A program made the position numbers and the translations under genes. A stretch of DNA of 64,000 nt from positions 812,673,069 to 812,737,068 of the forward strand of contig NC_081414.1 of assembly GCF_030272615.1 (NCBI RefSeq), read 5' to 3'. The notes beneath the pieces were generated by a model. The model saw only the letters and a program-made list of their open reading frames with translations. It searched no databases and was not told the DNA's origin. Source of the stretch: Cryptomeria japonica (lineage: Eukaryota; Streptophyta; Pinopsida; Cupressales; Cupressaceae). This document shows positions 19,066 through 30,005 of the stretch, in pieces (position 1 is the first letter of the stretch; each line of letters opens with the position of its first letter).

Positions 19066-21270
19066 TACTCAAATGTCTTTAAGGACCCTAGGAGTCTCTG
19101 ACTGGCCAATGTTGGCATATGGGCTCTTAATGGTGCCAAGAAGAGTACTTGGTAGAATAAGTTGATTTTATGTTAGAATAGGTTGATTGATGTTGTTTAG
19201 GGGTTTTAAGGTCATTTGAACCTTTAGAAGTGATCTAGGTTTGATTTGAGCAAAACTTGCTCAATTATGTAAAAGTTTTAAAAAGTTGCAAAAGTTACTC
19301 ATAGCAACTTTGCAACTTTTGCATTTTCCAAACACCAACGGTTAGTTGGTTGTCTTTTTCAATTAAAGATGTTTGTAACCAACCCAAGGCTGATATAAAG
19401 GTTGGGACAACCGATGAGAAAGTATGTTGAAGATTTCAATGAAGAATAGCAAGATTAGCCTTTCAAAAATTATGTTTTCAGCGAGTTCAGTTGAGTTTCA
19501 TTATTTTTGTACGGTCTAAATGGACTTTCAAGCCCATACCAAGGCATGAATTGTTAGAATAGAGATATACCTTTCATTTCATGGTGATTTGACATTTTGA
19601 AGTGTTATAGTTTGTAAGTTTTGTCATTTTTGTTGCAGGCGAGTCTTAAAGACCTTAAAACAAGGGTTTTGAAGACTCTATGGCTCATACCTAGTATTCC
19701 ATGGTGGAAATTTGTACTGAAACCTTATGGAATGCTAGGAGGCCTTGTACAATATGTTTTCAATTTTTTTTCAAGACAAGGAAGGCTAAATTCCAGATTT
19801 GTCACCATACCCTAGGCTTGGCACGTTGAGTTGGCAAGCAATGGGGATCATGGACAGCAGGCACTAGATGGGTAAATTCGCTAGATGGTTTTGATTCTAG
19901 GTTGGATTGGACATCCTCTTGGGCACACAAACTTGAAACAATCAATAGAATCCTTGAGCAATTGGATAGGTGAAGGCATTTGAGGAAAACAATATTTTGT
20001 AGGCTTAAAAGGAAGAATTAGGCCTAAAAAGGGTTAGGATGGTTAGCAACCAAACCCATGTCCAATTTTATGATATTGTATGAAACTTCCAAAAGGGTAT
20101 CAAAAAAGATTATGATTTCATATCTATGAGAAAGACTTCTAGCAGGTAAGCGCAAAATACCTCACCAGTAAGGCTAATTAGAACCGGTAGGGCTAAAAGA
20201 GAAAATGGGTCCTTAAGCTTGGAACTGGTAATCTCCAAGGACCTAGATGAAGGGATAGGGTTAGGAAACAAAATCAAATCAACCCTATGTGATTTGGGAA
20301 TGTGTGAGAGAAGATCCTAAGGTAGAGGGGGTTGGTTATTGGTGAAGGTGTAACAAGGTGTTGTGTAGGAGAGTCTCAATTAAGGAGTGTTGGACACTCA
20401 CTCAACAAGTGGAGGTCACCTTAGTATAAATACCTTGGGAAGGTCAAGAAAGGTGTGTCTACAACCTTTGGAAAGTTTGGATAGTGTGGAACCATTGGAT
20501 GGTTCAAGAGGCTACCTAGAGAGACATCAAGAATTAGCAAACCTGGTAGGAGTGAGCAACCCCTCTACATCACAAAGGTACATGATTCTTGATAATTATA
20601 GTTAATTCCCTCAACATCTCCAAGCCTTTCCTATCTTATATTAGCATGTCTCTCAGAGTTCATGACATTTCCAGCATGGGAGAGGACATTCTCCCGATTT
20701 AGGAAAACCTCAAATTCTCTTAGATTCTACTCAAGCATGTCAATTTCCTCAAAGTCAATAGTGAGAGAAAAATCATGATCAACAACAAGAGGGGAAGATG
20801 GAGGGGAATTCCTTAAAGAATTTCTCTAAGATTTGGATCGTGAACCAAGTGGAGAGGGACTCCCTATTCAAATGGAATGAAGGGGATGAGAAGAAAAGAG
20901 ATCATTTGGGTCAAGAAGTTAATCATTAAACATTGTGTTGGGCAAATGAGGACTATAACAGTTGGGAGGAAAACTCTACTTAGATGACCTCCTGTCTATA
21001 GCTTTTGTTGTAGTATGGTTCATAAATCTCATAGATGAGTCTTATGACAGTGAGACTACACTATACAGATATGAAGTGCTTTGTCTTCTGGTAAAGTTTT
21101 GCTAAAGGTGAGAAAGTGAAGACAAAACATAAACTATCTATGATGAACTAGATTGCTTGCAGATGCTAGAACAAAGGTATGAATTATTTTTTTATTTTTT
21201 TAAATTAGATTAGATGAATACAATGATCTAAATGATGAACACACAATGCAAAAAGAAAGGTTGGTTTTAT
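19066..21270. other. No gene seen; LTR-like and leader-like sequence
   Basis: Short ORFs (19621-19815, 20387-20605) lack recognisable features. A perfect-looking hairpin has arms AAAAGTTGCAAAAGTT (19281-19296) and AACTTTGCAACTTTT (19306-19320). From about 20600 to 21270 the minus strand should be the leader after the primer site at 21283, with no frame. The rest may be an LTR of an unassigned element (TATA-like GATATAAAGG near 19393). Confidence 0.4.
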
Positions 21271-22100
21271 GTCGGGTTCACCAAAATGTAACGAAGAAAA
21301 TTTTCTACCTCAAGGATGATGAAACCTAGAGAAAAAATCCACCCTCTGATACCTCTCAAAATGGTGCTAAGGTGATCAAGGAGATGAAAATAGTCAAACT
21401 AAGCTATTAAAATGTAGAGAGGGTGTTCGAATATCTCTATTGAGCCTTTGTCCCTAGAACAAGCACACAAAATTGGGACACCAGCATAGTGCATTATCAT
21501 CCTTTACGGACGAAGCATAGTAACTGTACTAGATTGATAGATACAATTAAAATACTAATGCTTGTAGAAAAACAATAAAATAGAATAATAGTGCAAAATG
21601 CGAAATGAAAGAATAACTTAATAGGAGGGAATAGAGAAAGATCACGAAAGGTCCACGATTGAAGTCTCTTGTTAAATAATCTTCTTCACACAATTGAGAA
21701 CCTCTCCAAAATGCTCATGAAGATGATGTTGTAAATTGTTTGGAGATCTACAACAATGGTGGTTGTTATATAGGAAGTTATGAATGCTGTCAAAGAAATC
21801 GCTGAGATCTCCAACCTACAAGAGATCATTGACTTGTCAAAGGAATTTTTCCCAGGTGCCTTTCAAAGTGATAAATAAAGGTCCTGGAAGGAACCTAGAC
21901 GTCGTTGGGTGCATGCAAAAGCGTTACAATTCCTTCCAGCCACAAGTGTAATGCTCAAATGGCCACCTATTAATTGTCAGATTCACAAGTTGTTAATGCA
22001 TCGAGAAGACATCTCTGCATCGACAGAGTTGTTGAAATATATGCTTGGATATAACTAGGTGATCTGATTGGACAAAAGGATAAAGGTGGCAATACCCAAC
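21271..22100 (-). repeat. LTR end and primer site of another minus-strand element
   Basis: On the minus strand the LTR ends CTTCGTTACA at 21287, followed by TTTTGGTGAACCCGAC (primer site 21283-21271), the same arrangement as at 17798. The LTR extends toward higher coordinates. I could not place its start; 22100 is a rough limit before a plus-strand AAAGGGGGAGATTTTTT tract at 22146. The body differs from the LTR at 17798-19065, so it is a different family sharing the primer. Confidence 0.45.
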
Positions 22101-22195
22101 CTTTGATGACATGGAGGAAGGTACCATTTGTAGAGTTTAATCACAAAGGGGGAGATTTTTTATATTACAGTATGTATGTATGTGTGTGTATGTAT

Positions 22196-22196
<1 letters not shown>

Positions 22197-22278
<82 letters not shown>
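22197..22278. repeat. (CA)41 microsatellite
   Basis: An uninterrupted CA run of 82 bp, preceded by TATG/TGTG repeats and followed by ATACATACAC-like repeats. ORFs across it encode Thr-His repeats and are not genes. Confidence 0.98.
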
Positions 22279-22280
<2 letters not shown>

Positions 22281-22299
22281 CATATACATACACACATAT

Positions 22300-23453
22300 A
22301 TAATATTAAGATATATAGATTATGTAGATATATATCAAGACATTGAATTTTTAAACATCTATATATCTTTCAACATAGATCACAATGACAAAGTCACTAA
22401 AAATTCATGTAACATGCAAGTAGTTGTTTGAAATTTGAATAGCGTAAATCTTATATTAGATAATATTGATGATGATGCCTTTAGGAATTATGGTTTAATG
22501 TGATTTAGTGTTTTGCATTTAAGGTCAAATTTACCAAATTTAGGTGCAGTCCAATATACTGTCAGGGTTGAATATAGTGGTAGATTTTTGTGTAAGTTTA
22601 TGTTTAGAGTTTCATTTGGTTTAAATTATTTAATTATGATTAAAGGGTTAGGGTTTTTTCTTCTGAAGTTATTTTCAGGGTTGGTTTTAGGTTTTAATTT
22701 GGTTTCAAGGTCAAATGACATCAAGTCTAAAAATCCATGTAACATGGGAGTAGATGTTGGGAAGATAAATATTGTAAATCTTAGAGTAGATAAGCTTCAT
22801 GATGAAGGTTTAGGAATTAAGGTTTAATTTGATATAGTATTGCATTTAGGGTTTAATTTGGTATAGATTTACAGTTCAGGTTTTTACCATTTTAATTATG
22901 GTTAGGGTTCAATTAAACTTAGTTTTAGGGCTAGTATTTAATTTAATTTATTATTAATTTTATGTTACAATATGTTTAGTGTTAGGGTTTAGTATAATGT
23001 TCAATTTGGTTTGATAAAAATATATCTAAGAATGTTAATTGTCATACTATTAATGTTATAGTAGATAAGCTTGATGATTAGATTTAATCTACATAGAATT
23101 TGTAAAAGAACAATTTTGAAACTATTTTAAAATTAAATTTCATATATTTGATATATATTTCAAACATATTTAATATTTAATAAATATTTGTCATGTATAT
23201 GCTTCAAGTGTACTTAATGGTAGAGAATTTAGATCCTAATTTATATTTTATCTTCCTAATTTATCATAGATCCTACCCCATTTTAAATCTCAAGACACAT
23301 TTCCCCCATCTAAACATTATAAATTATCATACACACTTAATTTCAACATTAAAACCCTATTATCTCACATTCCTAAAATGTTGGGCTAAAATTGTCGAGA
23401 CCATGTCAATAAATGCATCCTATGTTGATATGTGGTGACTGATCAGCAAATTA
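22300..23453. other. No gene seen; AT-rich, TTAGGGTTTA-like wording
   Basis: Two stretches are near duplicates: CAAAGTCACTAAAAATTCATG followed by a GTAAATCTTA…GATGATG segment around 22389-22480, and CATCAAGTCTAAAAATCCATG with a similar follow-on around 22720-22815. This suggests an old internal repeat of about 330 bp. ORFs at 22513 and 23193 have no recognisable domain. Confidence 0.4.
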
Positions 23454-23830
23454 CTATACACACAACATGTATCCTCACTAGGGTCTGGGGCCGTCTCGGG
23501 CCCCAAGAAAGCAGGTTGTAGCCCGCTGCGGGGGTTCGGGGGTAGCAGCCCTCGAGAAAAAAATTTTTGCCATTTTTTGTTGATGAAAACCGACATTGTA
23601 ATAAAACCTTAAAAAGGTCGACTTTGTTTGTTGCGCTAAAAACACATGTTATAAGTGGTTGGGATGCTTAAGGCATTGTAAGGTTGATGTACTATTTTTG
23701 TTGGATAATAAGAAAGATTGGAGGACTGTGTATGGTGGATGTAACCCATTCTGGGTGAACCATGTTAAATCTTTGTGTTATCTGTGTCTTGTTTTATTTC
23801 TTTAACTTTTGTATTTAAATCTGCATATAA
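23454..23830 (+). repeat. Copia LTR fragment with GC-rich patch and U5 motif
   Basis: A GC-rich patch (GGGGCCGTCTCGGGCCCC, then GCGGGGGTTCGGGGGTAGC) is followed about 230 bp later by GGGTGAACCATGTTAAATC and TTGTGTTATCTGTG. Both blocks are familiar from plant Copia LTRs, the latter from U5. Neither end nor primer site is clear, so this is a remnant. Confidence 0.4.
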
Positions 23831-24719
23831 TTGTTAGTTCATCTTTTCTTTGGATCTACTTGAAACCCTAACATCCTAATCTCATTCTTTTTGCCTCAAA
23901 TTTAAGAGGATAATAATACAATCTTATTATGTTCAAATCTAGCTTTGTGCAAAAATATGATAATTATTAGTAATCCTAAAGGTGATTTCACTTTTAGATC
24001 CTTATATAAGTCATCATTCCTAACTCATTTCATCATCTCCCATTATCATCTTATCTTTATGTTATTATTCCAATTCAAGAGAAACACTTCAAGAGCATAT
24101 TAGATTCAAGGAGTAGCAAGTAACATCAAAGAATCTTCAATTATATTTTGACTATGATTTCATGATGGATTCTATGTGATTTATCATGTTATTGTATCAA
24201 TGCATGGAAGACTTATCTTAAGGACATTGCTTCATCAATTGAAGGTATAATCAATTTAGTCAATCATTTCAAACAACCATTTCCTTTTAAGCATTTTCAT
24301 TTCTTGATATCAATTCAATTATAAGGTTATTATCATGCCTAGAGTTTGACTTAGGAAAACCCCTAGCCACAACACAATTTCTCTTCCTTTTGTGTGTAGG
24401 TGACCAACCTAGGAGTTATGAATGAAGAATGAAGTAGAGGAGACAAAGGTGAACAACATAATTAAGAAAAACAATTTATCAATTAATCCATTATTCTCAA
24501 AATACAAAAACTAGTTACATAATGTTATAACTTGACGCGTATTTTAATACATAAGCTAAGAGATTGGCTAAACATAAGAATTTTACTTACAGTTACAAAA
24601 GACCATAAAGTCAAATAAAATGAATTATATTAAATATAGTTTGTTATCATCCTAACAGGGGCTCCCAACATTTATCTCCCATGAGCTTACCATAAGCGAG
24701 AACACTATTGGAGTGATTT
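23831..24719. other. No gene seen; LTR-like remnant
   Basis: It contains a TATA-like CCTTATATAAGTC near 24000 followed by a C/T-rich, leader-like region, as in the R/U5 part of plant LTRs, but no ends or coding sequence are recognisable. Confidence 0.3.
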
Positions 24720-25614
24720 TGATGGAGCACTAGAGTAGTTCAATTGGTTGGAGCATTTGGCTTTGGATTTGATCCCAGTGAGATATCAATCTCGGTATGC
24801 ACAAAGTATTTAGTGAAGTTGATTTGGGTCGTGGGTGGTTTTGATAACTTACGGATCATTGAGTGATGTTGTTTTAGGCCTTGACAGTTATTTTCGGAGG
24901 TCCGCATGAAGTTCTATGCATTTTCGTGATGTTTTTGGTGATTTGGGCTGACATGTTATCATTTACACGTTTCATCATGAACCAGTTGGTCTTTGGCCAA
25001 CTTGGTCAAGTTTTTATTTCTTGCGAATGGTATAAATAAGAAGTTTAAAGATTCATTTGAGTGACCGAGGTCCGAGGAAGAAGAGATCAAATGAAGATAT
25101 AGTTTCCGAAGAGATTCTTGCTTGGGGGGACTGAATTCCAAAGGGACTAAGGTCTGGATCAGTGCAGAATAGTGAAGACTGTTACCAAAGGCCTATTTGT
25201 TAAGCCAACATGTAGTTTCCTAAGAGATTCTGGTCTGAGGGGACTAAAGTCTGGATGGACTGAGGTCCAGATAAGTGCAGAATACTACAAACTATTATCG
25301 GAGGCCTATTTCACAAGCAGAAGATCTACGAATCTTAGATTTAAGTTGTAAGGATTGTTTTGTAATCTTGGGTTGTGGTCCATCATGTGTAGCAACTGAA
25401 GGCATATGTAATTCATTAAATGGTTGTAATGATTGGTTTGTATGGTTACTAGTCATATCATGTGTTCCTTCTACTAGTTGGGATTGCTCTTTATCTGTTT
25501 ACTGGTTATATCTTGTGTTCTATTACCAGTTGTCGATATCTTGTATGGTGTTTTGCGTTATAGGCTACAAGGCGGGGATATCCTTCAATGGATCTCCCCA
25601 CCTTGACTATGTCA
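24720..25614 (+). repeat. 5' LTR of the TRIM-like element
   Basis: It aligns with 25845-26780 over its length. TATA box TATAAATA is at 25031-25038, with matching TATAAATA in the 3' copy. An internal tandem duplication of about 115 bp starts at GTAGTTTCCGAAGAGATTC (25100) and GTAGTTTCCTAAGAGATTC (25213). The ORF at 25275-25637 lies within it and is not a gene. Confidence 0.8.
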
Positions 25615-25616
25615 AA

Positions 25617-25628
25617 TGGTATCAGAGC
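25617..25628 (+). other. Primer binding site, tRNA-iMet
   Basis: TGGTATCAGAGC, two bases after the 5' LTR end, the same spacing as in the Copia element at 8521. Confidence 0.85.
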
Positions 25629-25844
25629 TCATTATAAACTTGTTGTTGGAGGAAGTGTTGATTATGAACTAATTGGTTAAAGAGGAAGTTGAGGTAGCCT
25701 GTAGACTTGTTTAGATCATTGAGGAGAGGCAACCATAATCTGTAGTCAGACCGTCGAACCCCTGAGGTAGTTGTAAATACCTACTAATAGATCACTGAAC
25801 CAGGTCAAGTGATGGGACTTCCTTTTCAATTAACCCTAAGAGCC

Positions 25845-26780
25845 TGATGTAAGAGCACTAGAGTAGTTCAACTAGTTGGAGTGTTTGGCTTTGAATTTGA
25901 TACCAATAAGATATCGATCCCAATATTAGCTTGGTGTTGGTATGTTTTTATTGGTTGATCTTGCAAAGTATTTAGTGAAGTTGATTCAGGTTGCGGGTGG
26001 TTTTAGTAACTTATGGATCATTGAGTGATGTTGTTTTGGGTCTTGACCAGTATTTCCAAAGTTTTGCATGAAGTTCTATGCATTTTGGTGATGTTCTTGG
26101 TGATTTGGGTCAACATGTTATTGTGTACATGTTTCATCATGATCTGGTTGGTCTTTGGCCAACTTGATCAAGTTGTTAATTCTTGTGGATGGTATAAATA
26201 GGAATTTTGGAGATTCATTTGAGTCACATAGGTCCAAGGAAGAAGAGATAGAGAGAAGATGTAGTTTCAAGAGAGATTTTGGTCCAGGGGGACTGAAGTC
26301 TGAAGGGACTAAGGTTTAGATCAATGCAAAATAATGCAGACTGTTATCAAAGGCTTATTTTTCAAGCAAAGATGTAGTTTCCAGAGAGATTATGGTCCAA
26401 GGGGACTAAAGTTAGGATGTACTGAGGTTTGAATTAGTGCAAAATAGTGCAGACTGTTACCAAAATCCTATTTGACAAGCAGAAGATCTGGGGATCTTAG
26501 ATTTATGTTGTAGGGATTCTTTTGTAATCCTCGGTTGCAGTCTAGCATGTGTAGCCACTAAAGGCATATGTAATTCATTAAATGGTTGTAATGATTGGTT
26601 TATCTAGTTACCAGTCATATCATGTGTTCCTTCTACCGGTTGGGATTTCTCTTTAGTTGTTTACTGGTTATATCTTTTGTTTTGTAACCTATTAATAGTT
26701 GGTATTTTGGATGGTGTTTTGTGTTATCGGCTAGAAGGTGGGGATGTCCTTCAATGGATCTCCCTACCTTGAGTGTGTCA
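25845..26780 (+). repeat. 3' LTR of the TRIM-like element
   Basis: Second direct copy, with TATA box TATAAATA at 26193-26200. It has a 40-bp insertion near 25930 (GCTTGGTGTTGGTATG) absent from the 5' copy, plus scattered substitutions, so the insertion is not recent. Confidence 0.8.
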
Positions 26781-29012
26781 ACTTTACTGCCCAACTACGA
26801 AGCATTTACACTTCACCAAAGTTCTTTCTAACATGATGAACCACCAACCCTACATGAGGATGTCTAGAAACTCAAAATTGGTAGGGGATGGAATACGGTG
26901 CAACATGAAAATATTTGACAAGCATATCACCTATGAATATGCACTCATATTTACATGATATAGTAGGAGGTAAGAAAAGAAATCAACATACATCATATTG
27001 ATTTAACAGTTAGGCCAAATATTATGCCGACTACCATCAAGTAAATCAAGTGTTGAGATTTACCCTCTCTTATTGTTCCATATTCGGCAACCATCCAATA
27101 CACACATGATACACCATAATCACATATTTATGCATTTAAAGGCTCAGACAAACATACAAGGGCACAGAAAAGCTACAAGAATTATTAAGTGCACACGATA
27201 GCATACAAGAGAACACATATACATACAAGAGCATATAGATATTACAAGAGCTTATACAAGCTCACATGAGGATACATAAACTAACACAAATGATAAACAA
27301 TCAAGAAACATAATAGCATTGAAAAATGTACAAGAGAATACAATTGCATGAGTCTATGCACATTCACATGACCACTTATCATGACTTGAATCATGATGTC
27401 TTTTTGTTTATTCAAACATAACTATATCATCTAGTAATAAAGAGCATCACTATGTGTAAACTTCCAACCTTTTAACTGACTCAAGTATAAATCAACTATA
27501 AATGACTGATCAGCAATTAGTTTACAAAATTAATATTTATAAAAGTCAAACTCTTTCATAGAAATGTATGTAAAAGTAAAAAGAAAAGAGAATATATTCA
27601 AACTGGTCATAGCATGAACAAATTAAATTGCACACACTAAGCTTATACTTCTGGGCTTAAAATTGTAAAAACTCAGAGTTAATTGACATTTTCTCTAATG
27701 CTTAATATATTTCTTAAGATGTGTGGTCATGCTAAGAATACACTTCTAAGCTTAAAAGTGTTAAACACTCAAAATTGACTAACATTCTCTAGACTTAATA
27801 TATTGCTTAATATGTATAGTTTAAAGCTACCCGTCATAACATATCCTAATATTTTTAATGTCCCTCGAGATTATAGCTTAAGAACTTGGAAGACATTCAT
27901 GCAATACAAAAAAAAAGTATAGGAATGCCTCACTTTATTCAATCAACACCTATTGAATAACTTTTATAATGTACCTCTTTCGCTCATACAAATAGCTTAA
28001 ATTTAGCCTAACTTGAGAATTCAAAAATGATATCATCAATGGACTTTTTGTCTAAGCATAAAGATAGGTCTTTCTGAGAAGAAATCTGGATGCACAAACA
28101 AGGCATGTGACTTGTTTGATAAAATCCCTCTAAGAAAATGAGATTCTATGGAACTTAAGAGAAAAAATTCTAAGATGTTGGATTCGATTGTGCCAATATT
28201 GAAAATTTTCCACAAGATAGATTCATTAACAAAACTACAGATTTGGACAAAATAAAGTTGTACTCTATGAGCTCCCATGGCGGCATGGTTGCACTGGACA
28301 ACATAGATGGCTTGGAACAGGTTATGGGCATCGATCATGGCATACTACAAGGTGAAATTTGTTAATTATTATGGTAAGATATGCTCTACTAGGTATGGTG
28401 CTGAAGTGGATACTGCACAAATGAGGCGTAGGTGCTTCTTGGAAGAAAGTCTCAAGAGATGCATCTCTCAATGCTAGACATGCAGAAATTGGATAGTTTG
28501 AAAGGCTTGAGAAACCTCTTAGCAATTAATTGCAATCAGCAAGTTTAAAGCTTAATTTCGAAGAAACAAAATTGCCCCCTTTCTATCTTCTTATGGAATG
28601 GCTTAAACCACACACTAAGCTTACATTTCTAGACTTAACAGTGTTAAACACTCAAAGTTGACTGATATTTTCTAGCCTTATTATGTTGCTTAATGTATGT
28701 GGTCACACTAAGAATACACTTCTAAGCTTAAAAGTGTTAAAAACTCATAATTGACTAACATTCTCTAGACTTAATATATTGCTTAATGTATGTGGTTAAA
28801 GACTACCCCTTCTACGACTCTATGGAATGATTTGAGGTTGACCCTACCCATGGAAGAGATAAGAGTGCTACATCTTATGTACTTCTCTCAACCTCTATGC
28901 AACAATGGGTGTGATGAGTTTAAGATGGTAAGGAGTTTTGCAGAAGATATAGGAAATACAAAGATATGAAGCTAGATTGTAGGCCATAAAAAGTAAAGGC
29001 ATTAAGGAATGC
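26781..29012. other. No confident gene; contains a dispersed repeat and a possible gene remnant
   Basis: Around 27150-27320 the word ATACAAGAGCA recurs. Plus-strand sequence near 28085-28150 translates to CDLFDKIPLRK, then a stop, which recalls a PPR-type repeat, but the following frame is broken and the match is short. Minus-strand ORFs at 28036-28525 have no recognisable domain. Confidence 0.3.
27631..28805. repeat. Direct repeat of about 200 bp, copies 27631-27835 and 28604-28805
   Basis: Both copies begin CACACACTAAGCTTA and contain AAGAATACACTTCTAAGCTT and GACTTAATATATTGCTTAAT. Each copy is itself a doublet, since CTAAGCTT…GTGTTAAACACTCA recurs within it. The copies are about 970 bp apart with unrelated sequence between. 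Confidence 0.7.
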
Positions 29013-30005
29013 TAGGGGAGAGGGACCAGTAGTCGTTAGGGATAACTTCGTCAACATGTAGCCATCACATGGAATATCGTAAGACCTCCATTTTTTTTTA
29101 GAAATGTAAAATAAACACTTAATTATCTACAAATAAGGTTTGAAGGTGTAACTCATTATGCAACTTGTCAAAATAACATGTCTACTATGAAGTATCCAAA
29201 AAATGACTTTTTAAAGATTCAACCAAAACTTAATCTAAAAATGTCTAGTAATTGAAAAAATATATCATTTCATGTTAGTAAAATATCATTTTTTAATTTA
29301 GAGTATAACTTATATGCAACATAAATGGACCAAATACGTATTAATAACCATAAATAATTTTTATATCTAACTTATATTCAACATAAATGGACCAAATACG
29401 TATTAATAGTTGAACAAAAAAAATATTTGTTGTTATAGAAAAAACACATTATTATATAAAATACAACTTATATCCAACACAAATGGACCAATAGTTGAAC
29501 ACTAAAACCTATTGAAAATCCTTCTCATTTTATGGGAAAATACAAGGTATTTTTTGTGCTCACCTATTATATTTGTGATAGGACAAATTATTAATATGAA
29601 ATACTCCACTGAATATACATTGCTATCCCAATAGTTGTACACATAGGAATACTATTTTTTCACTATGACAACAATACTTGCTTAAGCAAGTATCTTATTT
29701 TATTAGATGACCATCTTATTTTTCAAATGACACACTTATATAGATAGTTGTGATATTTTATTTCAAACAAAAAACTATTTATTTCGCTTGCTAATGAATG
29801 TATATTTGTACTTTTTATATAACATTTACAAGTTCTGATGTGTTCAAGTATAGGTCTATTTTGACCAATATTATGTTATTTTTTTATTTACATGTGGACT
29901 ATTTATTTATAATATATAGTATAAATTTATGGTAAGATTGGATATTATGTGCACAATTTCTATAATGACTATTGGACCCATTCAACTACTGGTCTCTCTC
30001 CCCTA
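29013..30005. mobile_element. DNA transposon-like element with 23-bp terminal inverted repeats
   Basis: The left end TAGGGGAGAGGGACCAGTAG (29013 on) is the reverse complement of the right end CTACTGGTCTCTCTCCCCTA (to 30005), with 21 of 23 positions matching. The interior is AT-rich without a frame and holds three copies of a unit built on ACATAAATGGACCAAATACG (29325, 29385) and AACACAAATGGACCAATAG (29477). If the outer TA is counted as target site, this fits a mariner-like TA duplication; otherwise no duplication is seen. Non-autonomous. Confidence 0.65.

Larger units (their letters stand above)
24720..26780 (+). mobile_element. Compact non-autonomous LTR element (TRIM-like), 2.06 kb
   Basis: Two direct repeats of about 0.9 kb (24720-25614 and 25845-26780) flank only 230 bp. 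The internal stretch opens with the primer site TGGTATCAGAGC at 25617. Both repeats begin TGATG…AGCACTAGAG and end in GTCA. No coding potential exists inside. LTRs longer than typical TRIM repeats make this an unusual member; a large internal deletion of a normal element is the alternative. Bases flanking the ends (GATTT and ACTTT) are not an exact target duplication. Confidence 0.8.

Noticed and set aside
22103-22431. ORFs of Thr-His repeats
   Set aside because: They translate the (CA)41 microsatellite.
25275-25637. 120-codon plus-strand ORF
   Set aside because: It lies in the 5' LTR of the TRIM-like element and runs through the primer site; the other LTR does not keep the frame.
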